From contig NC_091966.1 of assembly GCF_036711975.1 (NCBI RefSeq), positions 18,111,501 to 18,175,500 on the forward strand: DNA of 64,000 nt, given 5' to 3'. A program made the position numbers and the translations under genes. Position 1 is the first letter of the stretch; the number at the start of each line of letters is the position of its first letter. The notes beneath the pieces were generated by a model. That model saw only the letters and a program-made list of their open reading frames with translations, had not been told where the DNA came from and did not search any database. Of the stretch, positions 48,801 through 60,262 are shown one piece after another. This stretch comes from Onthophagus taurus (Eukaryota; Arthropoda; Insecta; Coleoptera; Scarabaeidae).

Positions 48801-50752
48801 ACATAATTATACAACTATTTTTTGAAGTTAATAACAATTTAGCAATATAACAAGCCAATTAATAGCATCTATTAATTTTGAAATTCAAGCGAAACTTTTT
48901 CAGAAACTAGTTTTAGACACATGTTTATGAACCTTTTTTAGAGTTTTGTTGGTAAGGTTTGGTCAACCAATTCAGATACAGCCTTTATATCAAATGTGAA
49001 AGTAATTTAAAGATTGTGAAATAAATACAAAACCTAAAAACATAATTATACAACTATTTTTTGAAGTTAATAACAATTTAGCAATATAATCACCTCTATT
49101 ACATAAATTTTCAATTATGGTAAATGATCAGGCCAAAACATTAACACAAATTTAATTTCCGCAACTTCTAAAAATAAACTAGTAATTACAAGATACAATT
49201 TGTATGACCTAGTTATTAAAAGTTATCTGAATATGTAGGGGAGGAATAAACAATTTAGTTTTCATTTCACACAATTTAACCTTATCAAAAATGTTATTTT
49301 GTTTATTAACCAGAATGATTCCCAAAAAGAAAAGAAATTTATACCACTAATATTCCAAGAAAATTACATCATATCAACAAAACAAGATAGAAACAATAGG
49401 CTGTTTTACCTTTATTTTCTAGGAACTGATAAAACCATGAATCACCTAAACTTCATAATAACTATTCCTTATCAAACACACAATAATGACCACATACCTG
49501 GTTGTATATTATCACCTTGGGCGGTATTACTGTATGTTGATTTCTCCTGTTCATGTAAAGCGTCCAAAAGGTAACCCAAAAATTCCGAACTATCATGTTG
49601 ATGTCCTTGTTGAAATCCCGGGGGCCGAGCTAAATTCAATAGATCATTTGGAGATAACGAACATCGTTCTGAAAATTGTAATAGTGCAAAAAGAGACTGC
49701 AACTTTGAGAATAAGGGCGTGGCGTCTCTGGAGCTTAATAAAACGCTGTTTCTGAATAATTTCGTCATGAAAAGCGCTTGTAAAATGCTGTTCATGTAAC
49801 ATGTGTTGCCCAAATTATTTAGACCGACTTTTCCGCTCAACGGGACGAGAGTTAACATTGCATTGTTGGTACTGAGCCAAGATTTGCAGTTTAATTTTTC
49901 TTTGTAGTTTTTCGTGGGTTCGTATAGTTCCAAAGTTCGTTTTAATGAGTCGTATAAATCGGGATAATCAGGAAAGTGATCCATTAAAGCCATAAACAGA
50001 TCGACGAATTTTTTTAAGTATAATTGACTAGTATCCGAGTGTTCTTTTGCTAAAGAATACAAAACTTTTTCTGTGTGCGGGATAATTTTATGAAAAGCTT
50101 CAGGACTGTGCTGCATTTTTTCCAAAATATAAATAACAACAGGTCCAACACTTCTTCGGGATGTAGCCAAAACGCATAATTTAAAAAATTTCTCAACATA
50201 AGATCTTGTGACTTCTATTAAAATATCATAATGTTGTTCTGTTTCTAAACCTTGCATAAAACACAACACCAAAGGACCCAGATTAGGTGTGTATATCCAT
50301 TTTGATAACCAATCACATAGAGTTAACAACGCCCTTTCTAAGCTTTGATCTGAATACCCATTATGTAAAATTCTTTTTACAGCTGATGGAATTGATTTAA
50401 CGTCAATTAATTGTAGAACAACAGACATTGCAGGTGATGGTTGTTTTTCTGGATCGGAAATTCCATTGTATAAAGCTTGTAATGTAACAGATATAACTTC
50501 TTCGTTTGAACATGCTTTTTCAAGATATTCCTGAACGTTTCTTATGTCTTGCATAAATTTTTTGTGATCCTCTGCTGCAGTGGGCATAGCCACAACGCCC
50601 AAATTTAAGACAATTTGCTCGCATTGCTTAGCAATGTCTGTCTGAGTTAAACCATTGTCGGAACTAATATTTTGAAGGGCTCTTAAAATAACGTACAAAT
50701 GATTCTGCCTATAATCATTCCTACACTCCACGACTTTGTGTTTTACGGCCAT
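33858..50752 (-). CDS. USP38: Ubiquitin-specific protease, USP38/USP35-like
   Basis: Two coding exons, 50752-49498 and 34666-33858, join in phase 1 across CAG/GTATGTGG and GCATAG/GTTCATC to give about 687 residues. Residues 1-300 are a helical repeat-like region with HSPEAFHKIIPHTEKV as in USP38. The catalytic domain starts at VGLNNLGNTCYMNSILQALF (nucleophile Cys about 318). It continues with RSFGGRAVTHSHCVVC and CGDNQYHCDNC (two CxxC zinc-binding pairs), then SSVDSGHYYTYARDEAEWFK (catalytic His about 570) and FNDCAVF (Asp about 586). It hydrolyses ubiquitin from substrates. It is shorter than human USP38 because catalytic-domain insertions are missing. The start MAVKHKVVECR follows a TTTTCTTAG acceptor. 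The intron is 14.8 kb of mobile DNA. Confidence 0.92.
34667..36497. other. USP38-like intron, 3' end, without recognised gene
   Basis: AT-rich. 35250-35540 is less so and carries loose repeats of (C/T)CTCAGCTTAA-type sequence. At about 36413-36490 an ACAGAATGTTTCACGC segment resembles the ends of the TACAGGGTG repeats. No coding signal. Confidence 0.5.
36498..36650 (+). repeat. 5' LTR (153 bp) of the Ty3/gypsy element
   Basis: TGTTA...GACA termini. An internal AATAAA occurs near 36602-36607. It is unusually short for gypsy elements. The flanking target duplication cannot be checked because the 3' LTR is truncated. Confidence 0.8.
36655..36667 (+). promoter_or_regulatory. Putative tRNA primer-binding site
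   Basis: TGGCGCTGCGAAC begins 4 bp after the 5' LTR. It has the TGGCGC start usual for insect gypsy primer sites; the matching tRNA was not determined. Confidence 0.55.
36778..37845 (+). pseudogene. Ty3/gypsy gag and protease
   Basis: 36778-37395 encodes a capsid-like region (PPPLSFEGNVAENFKKFKQM, LYERFRFYNRSKEQGETYEH, CNDKVLQEKLLNL). Beyond a stop comes the nucleocapsid knuckle CRKCGRKHGPRNC. The frame 37594-37845 holds the aspartic protease motif FKLDTGAEVNVLP. One stop and a frameshift near 37845 break the polyprotein before RT. Confidence 0.85.
37943..39170 (+). pseudogene. Ty3/gypsy reverse transcriptase and RNase H
   Basis: A long open frame: TVLDLKDGFYHVELEDESSD (RT motif A with catalytic Asp), FKRLPFALNLAPEYFQNI, then VIVYFDDLLIAA, where the usual YxDD is YFDD, and KVQFRVNEVKYLGLLFSNKG. 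RNase H follows with TDASKDGLGCCLLQQGKPVS, NYAHIEKEFLAIVFAIKKF and TVLTDHKPLVAIM. The frame ends where foreign DNA begins. Confidence 0.9.
39170..39735. repeat. Insertion inside the Ty3 pol, with 3' hairpin
   Basis: It breaks the reading between TDHKPLVAIMTKS and SVASPRLQRLKIKLLKYDIK, which are contiguous in Ty3 elements. Its last about 115 bp (39613-39727) form an imperfect hairpin around GTGGC-TTC-GCCAC. The rest is unidentified, with near-repeats of GTGCTGTAATGAGA/GATGCTGTAATGAGA at about 39212-39260. Confidence 0.65.
39736..40937 (+). pseudogene. Ty3/gypsy RNase H end and integrase
   Basis: Begins with the connector YLPGKFMFVADTLSRAF. The integrase zinc region HEDHCGIVKMKSKSKSSVYW and CHICGRYRPANIKEPL follow, then a core with AADICSYGAKDYLVIIDI (first Asp). 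A frameshift near 40413 leads to LELIADNIPFGSYKFRKFL (second Asp) and RYPRSNGQAESAVKIEKSI (Glu). A basic tail ends at the purine tract. All three acidic residues are readable but not in one frame. Confidence 0.88.
40936..40981 (+). repeat. Polypurine tract and truncated 3' LTR
   Basis: AAGGGGAAGG at 40936-40945, directly followed by 36 bp matching the 5' LTR start (two differences), after which the sequence diverges. Confidence 0.8.
40982..42940. other. Intron stretch without recognised gene
   Basis: AT-rich. A 69-codon frame at 42164-42373 (with SFTPVIKPRRGDRRKQIKV) and stop-ridden readings at 41030-41600 are not assignable. 42941-43010 is a truncated PLE terminus sharing CTGGTTTATT and GCTTGACAAGTTT with 23505-23536. 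Confidence 0.4.
43170..43505 (-). pseudogene. Tc1-like (DUF4817-associated) DDE transposase fragment
   Basis: The minus strand reads VVYFADEAQFTRDAIMNFHN (first catalytic Asp region), then WAAENPHAIRQRRHQQTYLC, MWAGIVGDCLMFFPDRLNKQ and WFMHDGAPHFSA, which contains the HDGAP motif of the second Asp. Two in-frame stops are visible. The motif series is that of the insect transposases whose N-terminus is DUF4817, as at 62722. The last Glu/Asp region is lost. Confidence 0.7.
43810..44230. repeat. Foldback element, ~420 bp
   Basis: Arms around a centre near 44020 share GTTGCAAC-type ends, GGACAATAGAATCTAATAGG against its inverse near 44175, and a tight inner pair CTACGTCACACTATTTGCC / GGCATATGGTGTGACGTAG. 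No ORF. Confidence 0.75.
44285..44715. repeat. Foldback element, ~430 bp
   Basis: The left arm has ATTATACGGTTGTAGGATAC and TTATAATAACCGCACGGGA, both found inverted at 44590-44690 with few changes. The unpaired centre (about 44410-44580) is more GC-rich and has no gene. Confidence 0.75.
44716..45469. other. Intron stretch without recognised gene
   Basis: Nothing coding recognised; short Phe/Leu-rich frames only. Confidence 0.5.
45710..46200 (-). pseudogene. Tigger/jerky-like transposase, internally deleted
   Basis: The 5' part reads KRHGIREIDLHGQKLSDDQQ, the CENP-B/Tc5 helix-turn-helix of Tigger transposases. The frame jumps soon after to LIDVVKSVLGGENVDQEYIE and EEWLECDKNEPGFERLADVE, the acidic C-terminal tail that follows the DDE domain. 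The whole catalytic core is therefore missing. Non-functional. Confidence 0.75.
46475..47111. repeat. 637-bp palindrome nested in the Tigger element
   Basis: Termini TGTACAGGGTGTCC and inverse. Arms of about 300 bp meet near 46793 with only a short spacer (TAACTCTTTATAACTCAAAAA region). Arms match at high identity over blocks such as TGCACCATTGGGTT and AAACTTACAATGGC. No ORF. Confidence 0.9.
47425..49093 (+). repeat. Tandem satellite, seven ~239-bp units
   Basis: Unit starts (CC of CCAATTAATAGC) at 47425, 47664, 47899, 48138, 48377, 48616 and 48855, spacing 239 except one 235. Each unit contains GCGAAACTTTTTCAG, AGACACATGTTTATGAACC, GGTTTGGTCAACCAATT and AAATACAAAACCTAAAAAC. Neighbouring units differ by few bases. 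No ORF crosses it. It lies 0.4 kb inside the 5' end of the large USP38-like intron; the remaining 49094-49497 is plain intron. Confidence 0.95.
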
Positions 50753-50759
50753 TTCTCTC

Positions 50760-51102
50760 CTAAGAAAATCATAATTAGTTGTAAAAAAATAGCAATTATC
50801 AACACAGGTAATTTTTTGATTACTCACCACAAATTTACAGTTTTAAAATTAGACACAGGGTAAATGACAGATGTTTTTGAACAACTGTAACAAAAAGAAA
50901 TTGCGTAAACTGCCAGAACGAAACGTTTAACAATGACGCGACAAGTATTATTATAACAAACCAACATTATCCATGGTAAAATTACTCATTTCAAAAACAT
51001 TCCAACAGTATCTTTTGATTTAATCCACACTTAATCAACATCGTTTTGTATTGGTTCCACGAAACGTATCGTATTTAATAGAACCGATTAACCTTCTCTT
51101 AC
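50760..51102 (-). other. Probable 5'-UTR intron of the USP38-like gene
   Basis: The minus strand has a strong donor CAG/GTAAGAG at 51103/51102 and an acceptor TTTTCTTAG/GAGAG at 50760/50759, seven bases before ATGGCC at 50752. Splicing would place a non-coding exon from about 51370 to 51103. Confidence 0.55.
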
Positions 51103-51363
51103 CTGATTTATTATCATACGAAATTAAACAAATTCCTTCCGTTAACCTTATGGCGCGATGAAATTGTCACAACCCTAACGGTCACCACTTTATTTTTTTC
51201 AAAGATTCCCCAACGGACGTGTTACACCCACAACGTCACCATCACTATTAGATCATGCAAGTACGGGGTAACGTAAAAATTTGCGATTATCACGCGAAAA
51301 TATTCGCTAAACTACTGATAAAAACTCTTTCTCGAACGAAATGGACGTCACGGGGGTTTTAAC

Positions 51364-51375
51364 TGCGCATGCGCC
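51364..51375. promoter_or_regulatory. NRF1-type palindrome in the USP38-like promoter
   Basis: TGCGCATGCGCC matches the palindromic NRF1/ewg consensus (YGCGCAYGCGCR) except for the last base. It lies in a short CG-rich patch just upstream of the inferred first exon. Confidence 0.6.
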
Positions 51376-52142
51376 GCGGGTTTCACCGGTACAACTTCAT
51401 GCCAATTAAGATTTTGAATTTTTTTTAATAACTTAATAAATAATTTATCATTTTGGAACGAATAAGAAAATTTTTAATATTCTTTTAAATACTGACTATA
51501 ATTAACATAAATATTACGTCAATGACAATTTTGAGTATTGGGATTTATAAAGTATTCTTGTTGTAAAGTTGGTACTTATTTAAGCGGGAAAAATTAAAGT
51601 TAGATTAATATGACAGATTATAATATTAAAGGTTAAATTAAGATAATAATAGTAAGGTGACCAATTTTTTTACAATGAGAAGAAAAATGTGCAACGTAAA
51701 TAAATGAAACGTTTTAATATATCATTTTCTAAGAATACATTGGAAATTTCGGAGCAAGAAATAAAAATCTTGATTTCTGACTTGTCCAAAAATTATTACG
51801 AAAATTTGAAGATACTTTTTCAACTGCTACATTAGTTCCAGGGCAGCACAACATTAATTCAACAAGAATAACAAAATTTTCATATGATATTTGTTTCAGG
51901 TCATTCTTCGATGTATTGGAAACGTGTTTGGTAACAACTGTGCACTTCTTTGGATTCTTATGCCCGGATTTGATTCCTCTAAGTTTGAAGTTTTCTTTTT
52001 ATAATTAAAGGAATTATTTTTTTAATCGTGTTTTATATTGAATGACTAAATTGTTCAAAATAAGACTAACTTCTGCAGCTGAAATATGTTCATCAATATG
52101 TTTGAATCATTTTATAGAAAATAGATGCCTGATTACACTAGG
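51376..52142. other. Intergenic stretch without recognised gene
   Basis: Very AT-rich and non-coding. Confidence 0.5.
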
Positions 52143-52600
52143 CTACAAAAAAAATTCATAAAATGTATATTTGACGCCACTGTATTTTTCTTATGTAGTT
52201 TGGTTCCCTAAACCCAAAAATCACATTTAAAATTTTTTCTATGAATATGTTTTGGAGCTATATTTTTTTTTCTAGGGTAAATTGACTATTTACAGCATAT
52301 CTCGAGTTAGATATGACCGATCTGATCGTGCTATTCATCAAATTAAAGAATATTGTATAGCCAATAAATGTTATTAATACTTATTCCAATCGGTTCGGTA
52401 GTTTTAAAACAATGCCCTATAATATGTGAAAAAGGGATTTTTTTCGACAAAATGTGAACCAAAAATTCAGTCAACATCCGTGGAGAGTCGCAGAAAAATT
52501 CTTTTTTACCTTCTACGTAAAGTTTGCTCTTTTTAGAAAACAAGGTACGCAGGATGAGAATCGGTGGAGAAATTACCAAAAATTACGATCTACAGTATGT
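52143..52600 (+). repeat. Third copy of the ACACTAG..TACAAAAA repeat family
   Basis: Matches 10985-11935 minus its extra insert: ATAAAATGTATATTTGACGC, CAATAAATGTTATTAATAC and AAGTTTGCTCTTTTTAGAA. It ends abruptly near 52600, before the CCTGTACA terminus present in the other copies. Confidence 0.8.
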
Positions 52601-52869
52601 CCCCGGATCGAGTTACAAAGAGGAAAAAAATTTTTATTACTGAATTTTCAAACTTACCTCATCATAAATAATGCGTCGGATTATTTCAAACCACTAAATC
52701 GCACGAATTTTATACTCTAACTATAGAAGTTAACTAATTATTCCCATTTTTATGTAAAAATTTGACCTTTTTTTTAAACTAAAAATTTTTCAAAGTTCAA
52801 ATTATGATATGTAACCATAGAAGAGTGATGTAAATCCAAATTCTACACTCTCTAGACGAAGTCAACATT

Positions 52870-53330
52870 TCAAAAAAGTAAATGTGTGGTGTGCTATAAC
52901 ATATCACGGGGTAATTGGGCCATATTTCTTCGACGGAAATATAAATCCACAGAAATATTTGGATATGTTACAAAATTATTTTAATGAACAACTTGATGAA
53001 TTACCCTTAAATTTTATAGGGTCAATTTACTTTCAGCGAGACGGCTACCTAGCTCACCATCATACATTGTGACCAAATGGTCCTATTTTATGACCAGCAC
53101 ATAGTCCTGATCTTACAATTATGGATTTTTATTTTTGGGAACGATTGAAGCAAATTATTTACAGTAAACTATTATAGGGCGATGCAGAACTATTAAAACT
53201 AAGAATAAATAATGCGATAGAATCTCTACCACTGGCGGAAATTCGTAATTCTTTCAAATAATTTAGAACTTGTCTTCAAATGTGTGCCGAATAGTTGATC
53301 GGTTCACTTACAAACTTACATAGTGTGTTA
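52870..53330 (+). pseudogene. Tc1-like DDE transposase C-terminal fragment
   Basis: VWCAITYHGVIGPYFFDGNI and IYFQRDGYLAHHHTL (second Asp; the usual FQxDGAxxH has DGY) are followed by SPDLTIMDFYFWERLKQIIY, the third acidic region. Stops follow. Same broad family as the 43170-43505 and 62722-62952 fragments, but from a different copy region. Confidence 0.75.
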
Positions 53331-53357
53331 TTAACTTATTACATACATTTACATTTA

Positions 53358-53495
53358 ATAGTATATTATTCAACAAGCGTATAATGGCGGCTGTTACCCA
53401 CGAAGAAGAAGTTGCAACACGAGCGAGCGAAGCGAGCGAGTGTTGTAATCTGAGTGTGTAATATCCATTATACGCAAGTTGAATAGTATACTTTA
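53358..53495. repeat. ~138-bp hairpin element
   Basis: AGTATATTATTCAACAAGCG...CATTATACGCAAGTTGAATA form the outer stem. The inner stem GCGAGCGAAGCGAGC gives a GC-rich apex, and the apex is flanked by CAACAC/GTGTTG. The 53496-54255 stretch beyond has no gene. Confidence 0.75.
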
Positions 53496-54256
53496 TCTAC
53501 AACTATTTAATTTTGAAAAAAAAATTAAAAAAAAGGAAAAAAAATAAACTTGATAGACATTTCAGACATAACCTTAATATAAGAAAGCTGTCATTTCTGT
53601 TATATTTTATTTTTTGACTAGTAGGCCGTATCAGTACTGTGGAATAATGGCTTCATTATTACATCATTACTACTGATGCCCAGGTTTTTCCTGTTTCTAT
53701 ATTTTTCGGTATTCCTAACGTATATTGCCGTTTTACTCATTGTCAGTGAATTAAGTTTACCTGAAAAAGGATATTTGAGGTACCAGTGAATTTTATTATT
53801 CTTGAAAAACTATCGGTTTTAGAACAAAGGATCTTCGCATACAGGTTTGTCCTATCTTTTTTTACCTACTTGAACAATATTGAAATAAATACATTTCTCG
53901 TGGACAAATGAAAACGTTTTTTCCCGGAATGTTAAGAAAAAAGTGAACATCATAAAAACCCCCACTATACCAGGGAAGGTTTCGTGGCGAGTAAGATTGC
54001 TAAAATTATTCATTCGAGTTCCATATTCAGCGTTAAACAGTTGTTCACAAATTGTATCGTGTAATATAGCTTAATTGTATACTTGATTATAAAATGAGTA
54101 AAAGGCAACGTGGTTTTGAGTATGAAAACGACCCCTTCAATTTCTATTATGTGTATTTTGAATATGTCGTCAAGAAAAACATGCGTAAATTTACTAATAG
54201 GTACAAAATTATCTCCAATATTTTGGAATAGCAGCTGAGAATCTTCAAGAATGGAC

Positions 54257-55705
54257 ACTGTAGTGTATTGTTGTATTAAAGCGTATTATATAAAGCGTAG
54301 TGTATATTTTTATGTAAACCTGTTTTAAGTCAGTTCTGAGTTGACCTCCTACGAATAAAGATGCTGGTTTAAATATAACAAATTGAAGCTTTTAATTTGG
54401 ATACACTCAAAAGAAACTCAATTAAAATATATCACAAGTGGCGACAAGGAAAATTAATTAATAAATTAAAAAGAAAAATCGAAAATATTATTAATGAAAA
54501 GTGATGGCGGAAGTTATTTCAGAGCAAATAATATTGGTGAAGATAAAGCAAAGAAGAAAAGAGCTAGATTATTGAATATTTTGGATGAGGACGCCTACAA
54601 ACTATTATTCGATCTGGTAAGTCCCGAAAAACCCGAAGATATGTATCCCAAGCTAGTAGCGGTTCTTAGTATTTTCAACCCCAAAAAAGTGCGTTTGCTG
54701 CACGATATCAATTTTATTCGGCAAAAAAGGAAGTTCCTGAAACGGCGAAACAATGGGCTACACGTTTACGCGGTGGGCTGCGAATTTGGAGCCGAACTAC
54801 AGGTTTGTCTATGGGACAAGTTTGTTTTTGTATTCGAAAAGGGCCAATTATGGATCGGTTAATGGAAGAAGAAATTACAAAACCTTTCAACGGCACGGTT
54901 TTACTCGCGGTATCAAAAATGGCGGCCAACGAGTTTCGAGACGTCATTGTTAAACAAGAAGAAATTCACCAGCTGAGGGAGAGACGTACAGATTTTGGAA
55001 GTAGGGATGCCCAAGCAAGTTCCAGTCGAAGTAAAGGAAGACAGCGATATTTTGGATGATGCCGGTTTGAAAGCTAATTTCAATAAATGTAAATTCATTC
55101 AAAAAGAAGTTGAATATTTAGGTTATCGGATTGATGCGAATGGTTTACATCCATTGATTGATAAAATAAAAGTTCTGGATAAAATTCCTGCACCACAAAA
55201 TGTATCCGAGTTAAAATGATTTTAGGTGGAGTTAATTATTACGGTAGATTTATAAAAAATATGTCAACTGTATTAAACCCATTGTATAATTTACTAAAGA
55301 AAAATGTAAAATTTCATTGGGACGAAAATTGTAATAAGGCATTTAGTCATGTTAAAGAAATTTTGAAGTCAACAGAAGTATTGGTTCATTTTAATCCAAA
55401 CCTAGAGCTTAAATTAACGGTAGATGCTTCATCAGTAGGCATTGATGCTGTTTTCAGCAACAACTGATGCAGAAAAATATTATTCACAGATTGAAAGGGA
55501 AGGGTTAGCAATTATTTACGGAGTAACGACATTATTTAATCAGTACCTGTATGGGTATAAGTTTACACTAGTCACCGATCACAAACCATTTTTAATAATC
55601 TTCGGCGAAAATAAAGCTATTCCACAGCTTTCCGCTAATGGATTAAGGCGTTGGGCGCTCATTTTAGCAGCTTACAATTATAAAATTGTATTTCTCAGAA
55701 TTTAA
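54257..55705 (+). mobile_element. Ty3/gypsy remnant with internal deletion
   Basis: A possible LTR (about 54257-54439) precedes GTGGCGACAAGG, a primer-site-like sequence. A gag-like frame (54494-54862: ARLLNILDEDAYKLLFDLV) is followed, after a deletion of protease and RT palm, by ANFNKCKFIQKEVEYLGYRI and GVNYYGRFIKNMSTVLNPLY, then KLTVDASSVGIDAVFSNN and YYSQIEREGLAIIYGVTTLF to TLVTDHKPFLIIFGENKAIP (RNase H). The element stops at 55705 against a dispersed repeat. A different lineage from the 36498 element. Confidence 0.8.
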
Positions 55706-55707
55706 GT

Positions 55708-56152
55708 TTTCATCAGTCACCAAACGTTCTAGACAGCCGTACTCGGCACCAAAACATACTCCATCATGTTGCTTAAGCATGTTCTGAATCCTAAATTGAT
55801 ATCCCAAAAATCGAGTGATCTCTCATCTTTTTGAACAAATGTCAGCTGGAGCAGATTTTTCTAGAAAAATTCGAATATCTCGAGAACGGCCGAATAAAAT
55901 TGCAAAACGTAAAGTTATTCATAAACCTAGAAAACAGACAAATCCAAATATGTAAAAATATACAGGGCTTTCCATTTAAAAAAATAAAGTAGGTGACGAC
56001 TTCCGGTATAACCGGAAATGCTAGAAATCTGAAAATATTTTAGTCGAAGAGAACGCAATTGATAATACTTAGATCTAAATTTTCAAATTTTTATTTTGGC
56101 CAGAACCCCGTATAGTTCTAACGAACGGTCGTCGTGGATGACCCTGTATTTA
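55708..56152. repeat. Dispersed repeat with CCCTGTA end, copy 2
   Basis: Inverse of 25195-25575, and longer: it contains about 70 bp (CTCGAGAACGGCCG region) lacking in copy 1. Confidence 0.75.
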
Positions 56153-56296
56153 TTATAAATAAACATGTATTGACATTAAAGATGCAAACCACTATATACA
56201 ACATCACTGAATAGTTGAGTTAATTTGGGCGTAGAATCTGATTATAAAACTTTATAATAAAATCTCATAAATTTTCTTGGCTTTATAAATAATGAA

Positions 56297-57890
56297 GTAC
56301 AGGCTGGGTAAATTTGGGTGTTATTATAGGCTATCTCAGAAACTATAAAAGATACGAAAAAAGCAGGTGCCATGTCCCGGTCTCTTTTTTCGAGACTAAC
56401 CCAATCCCACAAACACCAAACCTCTATCTTCTTTTGTTTTTAAGTTATAGCCAAAAAGTCAAATTTTCGTGAATTCAAAAAATGCTCATATTTCGTTTAT
56501 TTTTGAAATTGGAGAAATTGGGTTGATACGTTCTTAAGACTTTTTTAAGTAGAATATACTGCCGTTGAAAAATTTTAAAAATATTTGATGATTTTTGAGA
56601 TACAACACAAAGTTGTATTTTTTTAAAAACAAACTATACTTGATTATGATGTTAATGAAAAGAGCATACTTTTAGCTTTCCAATGATGTATCGCATGTAT
56701 GGTGTATTTGCGGAAAATAAGCGTTAATTTTCAATTCCAAAATAATAAGCGCTAAAGTTCAAAATTTTGATTATAGCAGGCGGGTTCGGACAGTAAATAC
56801 TATCTAATTGCTATATGGTTTTGCACGAATACGACAGAAAGTTGGTCTTGTACCATTATGCAGGATAAAGTTGGTTTTGTACCAACGAATAAAAACTTTG
56901 AATAGTTGATTTAAATCTCAGTGTCTTATCCCTGACTTTGTTCACCAATAAAAAATGATTTGTAGATAAAGTTTGTTTATTAAAAATACAAGAAACGTAT
57001 TAATTAATGAGTAATTAAATATGAACAACAACTTCAGGAACTAAACAGTCACAGACTGTGTCATCTTCTTCTACTAAACTTACTGGTTGTAAGGTTAGAA
57101 TAGTTGGGTATCAATGAATGAAATCTTTGGTAGTATCTTCCCAGTTTTCCCCAACCATGAGATTTAGAAGTTATTTCATATTAGCAACCCTTTGTTTTGA
57201 AATTGGGTGAGATAGAGGAAGATTAGGGATCATAAACTGGGCAGCGGACTTTCCATTGAAACGATGTTTATATGGGATTTTAATTTTATCACTTTATGTA
57301 TTTAAAGATAATGAGGAATTTTTAAGCGGGAAACTCGTCTCGAAAAATTCATGAATGAAATGATCAGGAAACTCACGTTACTATAGCAACTTAGTGGTAT
57401 TTAACGATTTCCTCTCCTACTATAATTAAAATTTTGAATATTAATCTTTAATATTTTAGAATTAAAAAATAACGCTTATTTTCCCCAAATACACAATGCG
57501 TGCAATACATCATTGGAAAGCTAAAAATATGCTCTTTTCAGTAACACCATAATCTACAATAGTTTGTATTTAAAAAAATACAACTTTGTGTTGTATCTCA
57601 AAAATCATCAAATATTTTTAAAATTTTTCAACGGCAGTATATTCTACTTAAAAAAGTATCTTAAGGTTGATACGTTCAACCTCATTTCTCCAATTTCAAA
57701 AATAAATGAAATATGAGCATTTTTTGAAATCACGAAAATTTGACTTTTTGGCTATAACTTAAAAACAAAAGAAGATACAGGTTTGGGTTAGTCTCGAAAA
57801 TAGAGACCAGGACATGGCACCTCCTTTTTTCGTATCTCCTATAGTTTCTGAGATAGCCTATAATAACACCCAAATTTGCCCACCCTGTAC
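56297..57890. mobile_element. Foldback element with ~470-bp arms and ATGAA duplication
   Basis: GTACAGGCTGGGTAAATTTG begins the left arm; the right arm ends CCCACCCTGTAC. Arms (to about 56760 and from about 57430) match closely, for example CATCAAATATTTTTAAAATT. ATGAA flanks both sides (56292-56296, 57891-57895). The about 670-bp centre has no recognised ORF. Confidence 0.85.
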
Positions 57891-59172
57891 ATGAAGTAAT
57901 TCTTTTCATTATTTATGTGAAAATATGGGTGATATATCAATATCTAAGATACAGGTAGCTTATAAATTGTTTGATTCTGTATTGTTAACTACAACAATTA
58001 TCCTTTATTAGAGCAATCCAAGACATTCAGTTTTTAACAAATAATGTGTTAACGGTTGCTTTAATTGTCTGTATAATTCCATCATCATGAATGTTGAAGC
58101 ACTTATACCTGGTTAAAACTTAAAAGTATTTTGTCATTATCTACAAAATCAATTATTTCATCAATGTTTATGGCATAAACTCGCACTAGTGGACAAAGTG
58201 GACTCGCACCATTTTTTCTGTCTTAGTTTTTAACTTTTACTTTTAATATTTGAAATGGAAATCTTCCTTTCTTTTTGGAGTGCATAAGTAGAAGAGTTAT
58301 TAGGTATCTATGTTAAAAGCAATATGATTTCTTTTATCAAATCTATGTTTTCTTCATCGATTTTAGGAATTTTTGTGTGTGAACATATAAAAATGTTATT
58401 GGATGGAGAATCATCTAAATAAATAAAATTCAAAAATTAGATTAATTGTATTTGAAAATAATAAATACTTATTTTTACATATTCTGTAACATAACTCAAT
58501 AATATAAACATCAATTTTCAGATTCACCTAAAAAATTTGAGGTTATATTAATAATTTGAGGTCTGTAAAAAACGTAAAAATCTTTGCAAAATTGAATTTT
58601 TCATGCTACTATAATAAATAATAGTTATTTCTCCCAAATAGATGAAAAATCAAAGCAAATTATTATTTAAATTTTTAAATATTCACTTTGGTGATTTTTT
58701 ATTTTTGGGTTGGTTATTATTTTAGTGAGAGTAATGTAACTAATTTTTTTTAAATTAAAAAATTAATTGCTTATAAATTATGGTTATGCACTAACTGAGA
58801 ATAAAATAGTAAAACGAAACAATTAAAAAAATATTTATTTAAATTATTAGTCAACTTTTATGTATAAAAACATTTAGGTTATATTTACTTGACATTAGTT
58901 ATCAAAGTGAAGTTTCAAATCAAATTTTGGATTTTTCAACAATTTCTACACTGTTGTAATTAATTTAATTTTTGGTTATTTAGGATGAAAAAGTAATCAA
59001 TGAAATGAAAATTCAAAAATTTTGATAATTTATTTTATAAAAATACAAATATTAATTAATTTTTTTCAATATACTGGTCTATTCCTGTTATATACAATAA
59101 CAAACAAAAAAGTTTTAAAAACAATTTCCTTATAGAATTAATTCTACAAAGAAAATATTAAAACAAATCTAA
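57891..59172. other. AT-rich 3' flank of the SOSS-B gene
   Basis: No gene recognised. A minus-strand AATAAA (TTTATT at 59029-59034) lies about 140 bp past the stop codon of the 59173-59781 gene and is its likely polyadenylation signal. Confidence 0.5.
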
Positions 59173-60226
<1,054 letters not shown>

Positions 60227-60236
<10 letters not shown>

Positions 60237-60262
60237 ATGAAATCGATGCCACCTCCTTATGA
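60227..60262 (+). CDS. 12-codon upstream ORF overlapping the next start
   Basis: ATG at 60227 and TGA at 60260-60262, in a different frame from the main start at 60237, so ribosomes using it would bypass the main ORF. Confidence 0.4.

Noticed and set aside
49299..49755. Plus-strand ORFs opposite the protease exon
   Set aside because: Shadow frames of the well-supported minus-strand coding exon or AT-rich intron.
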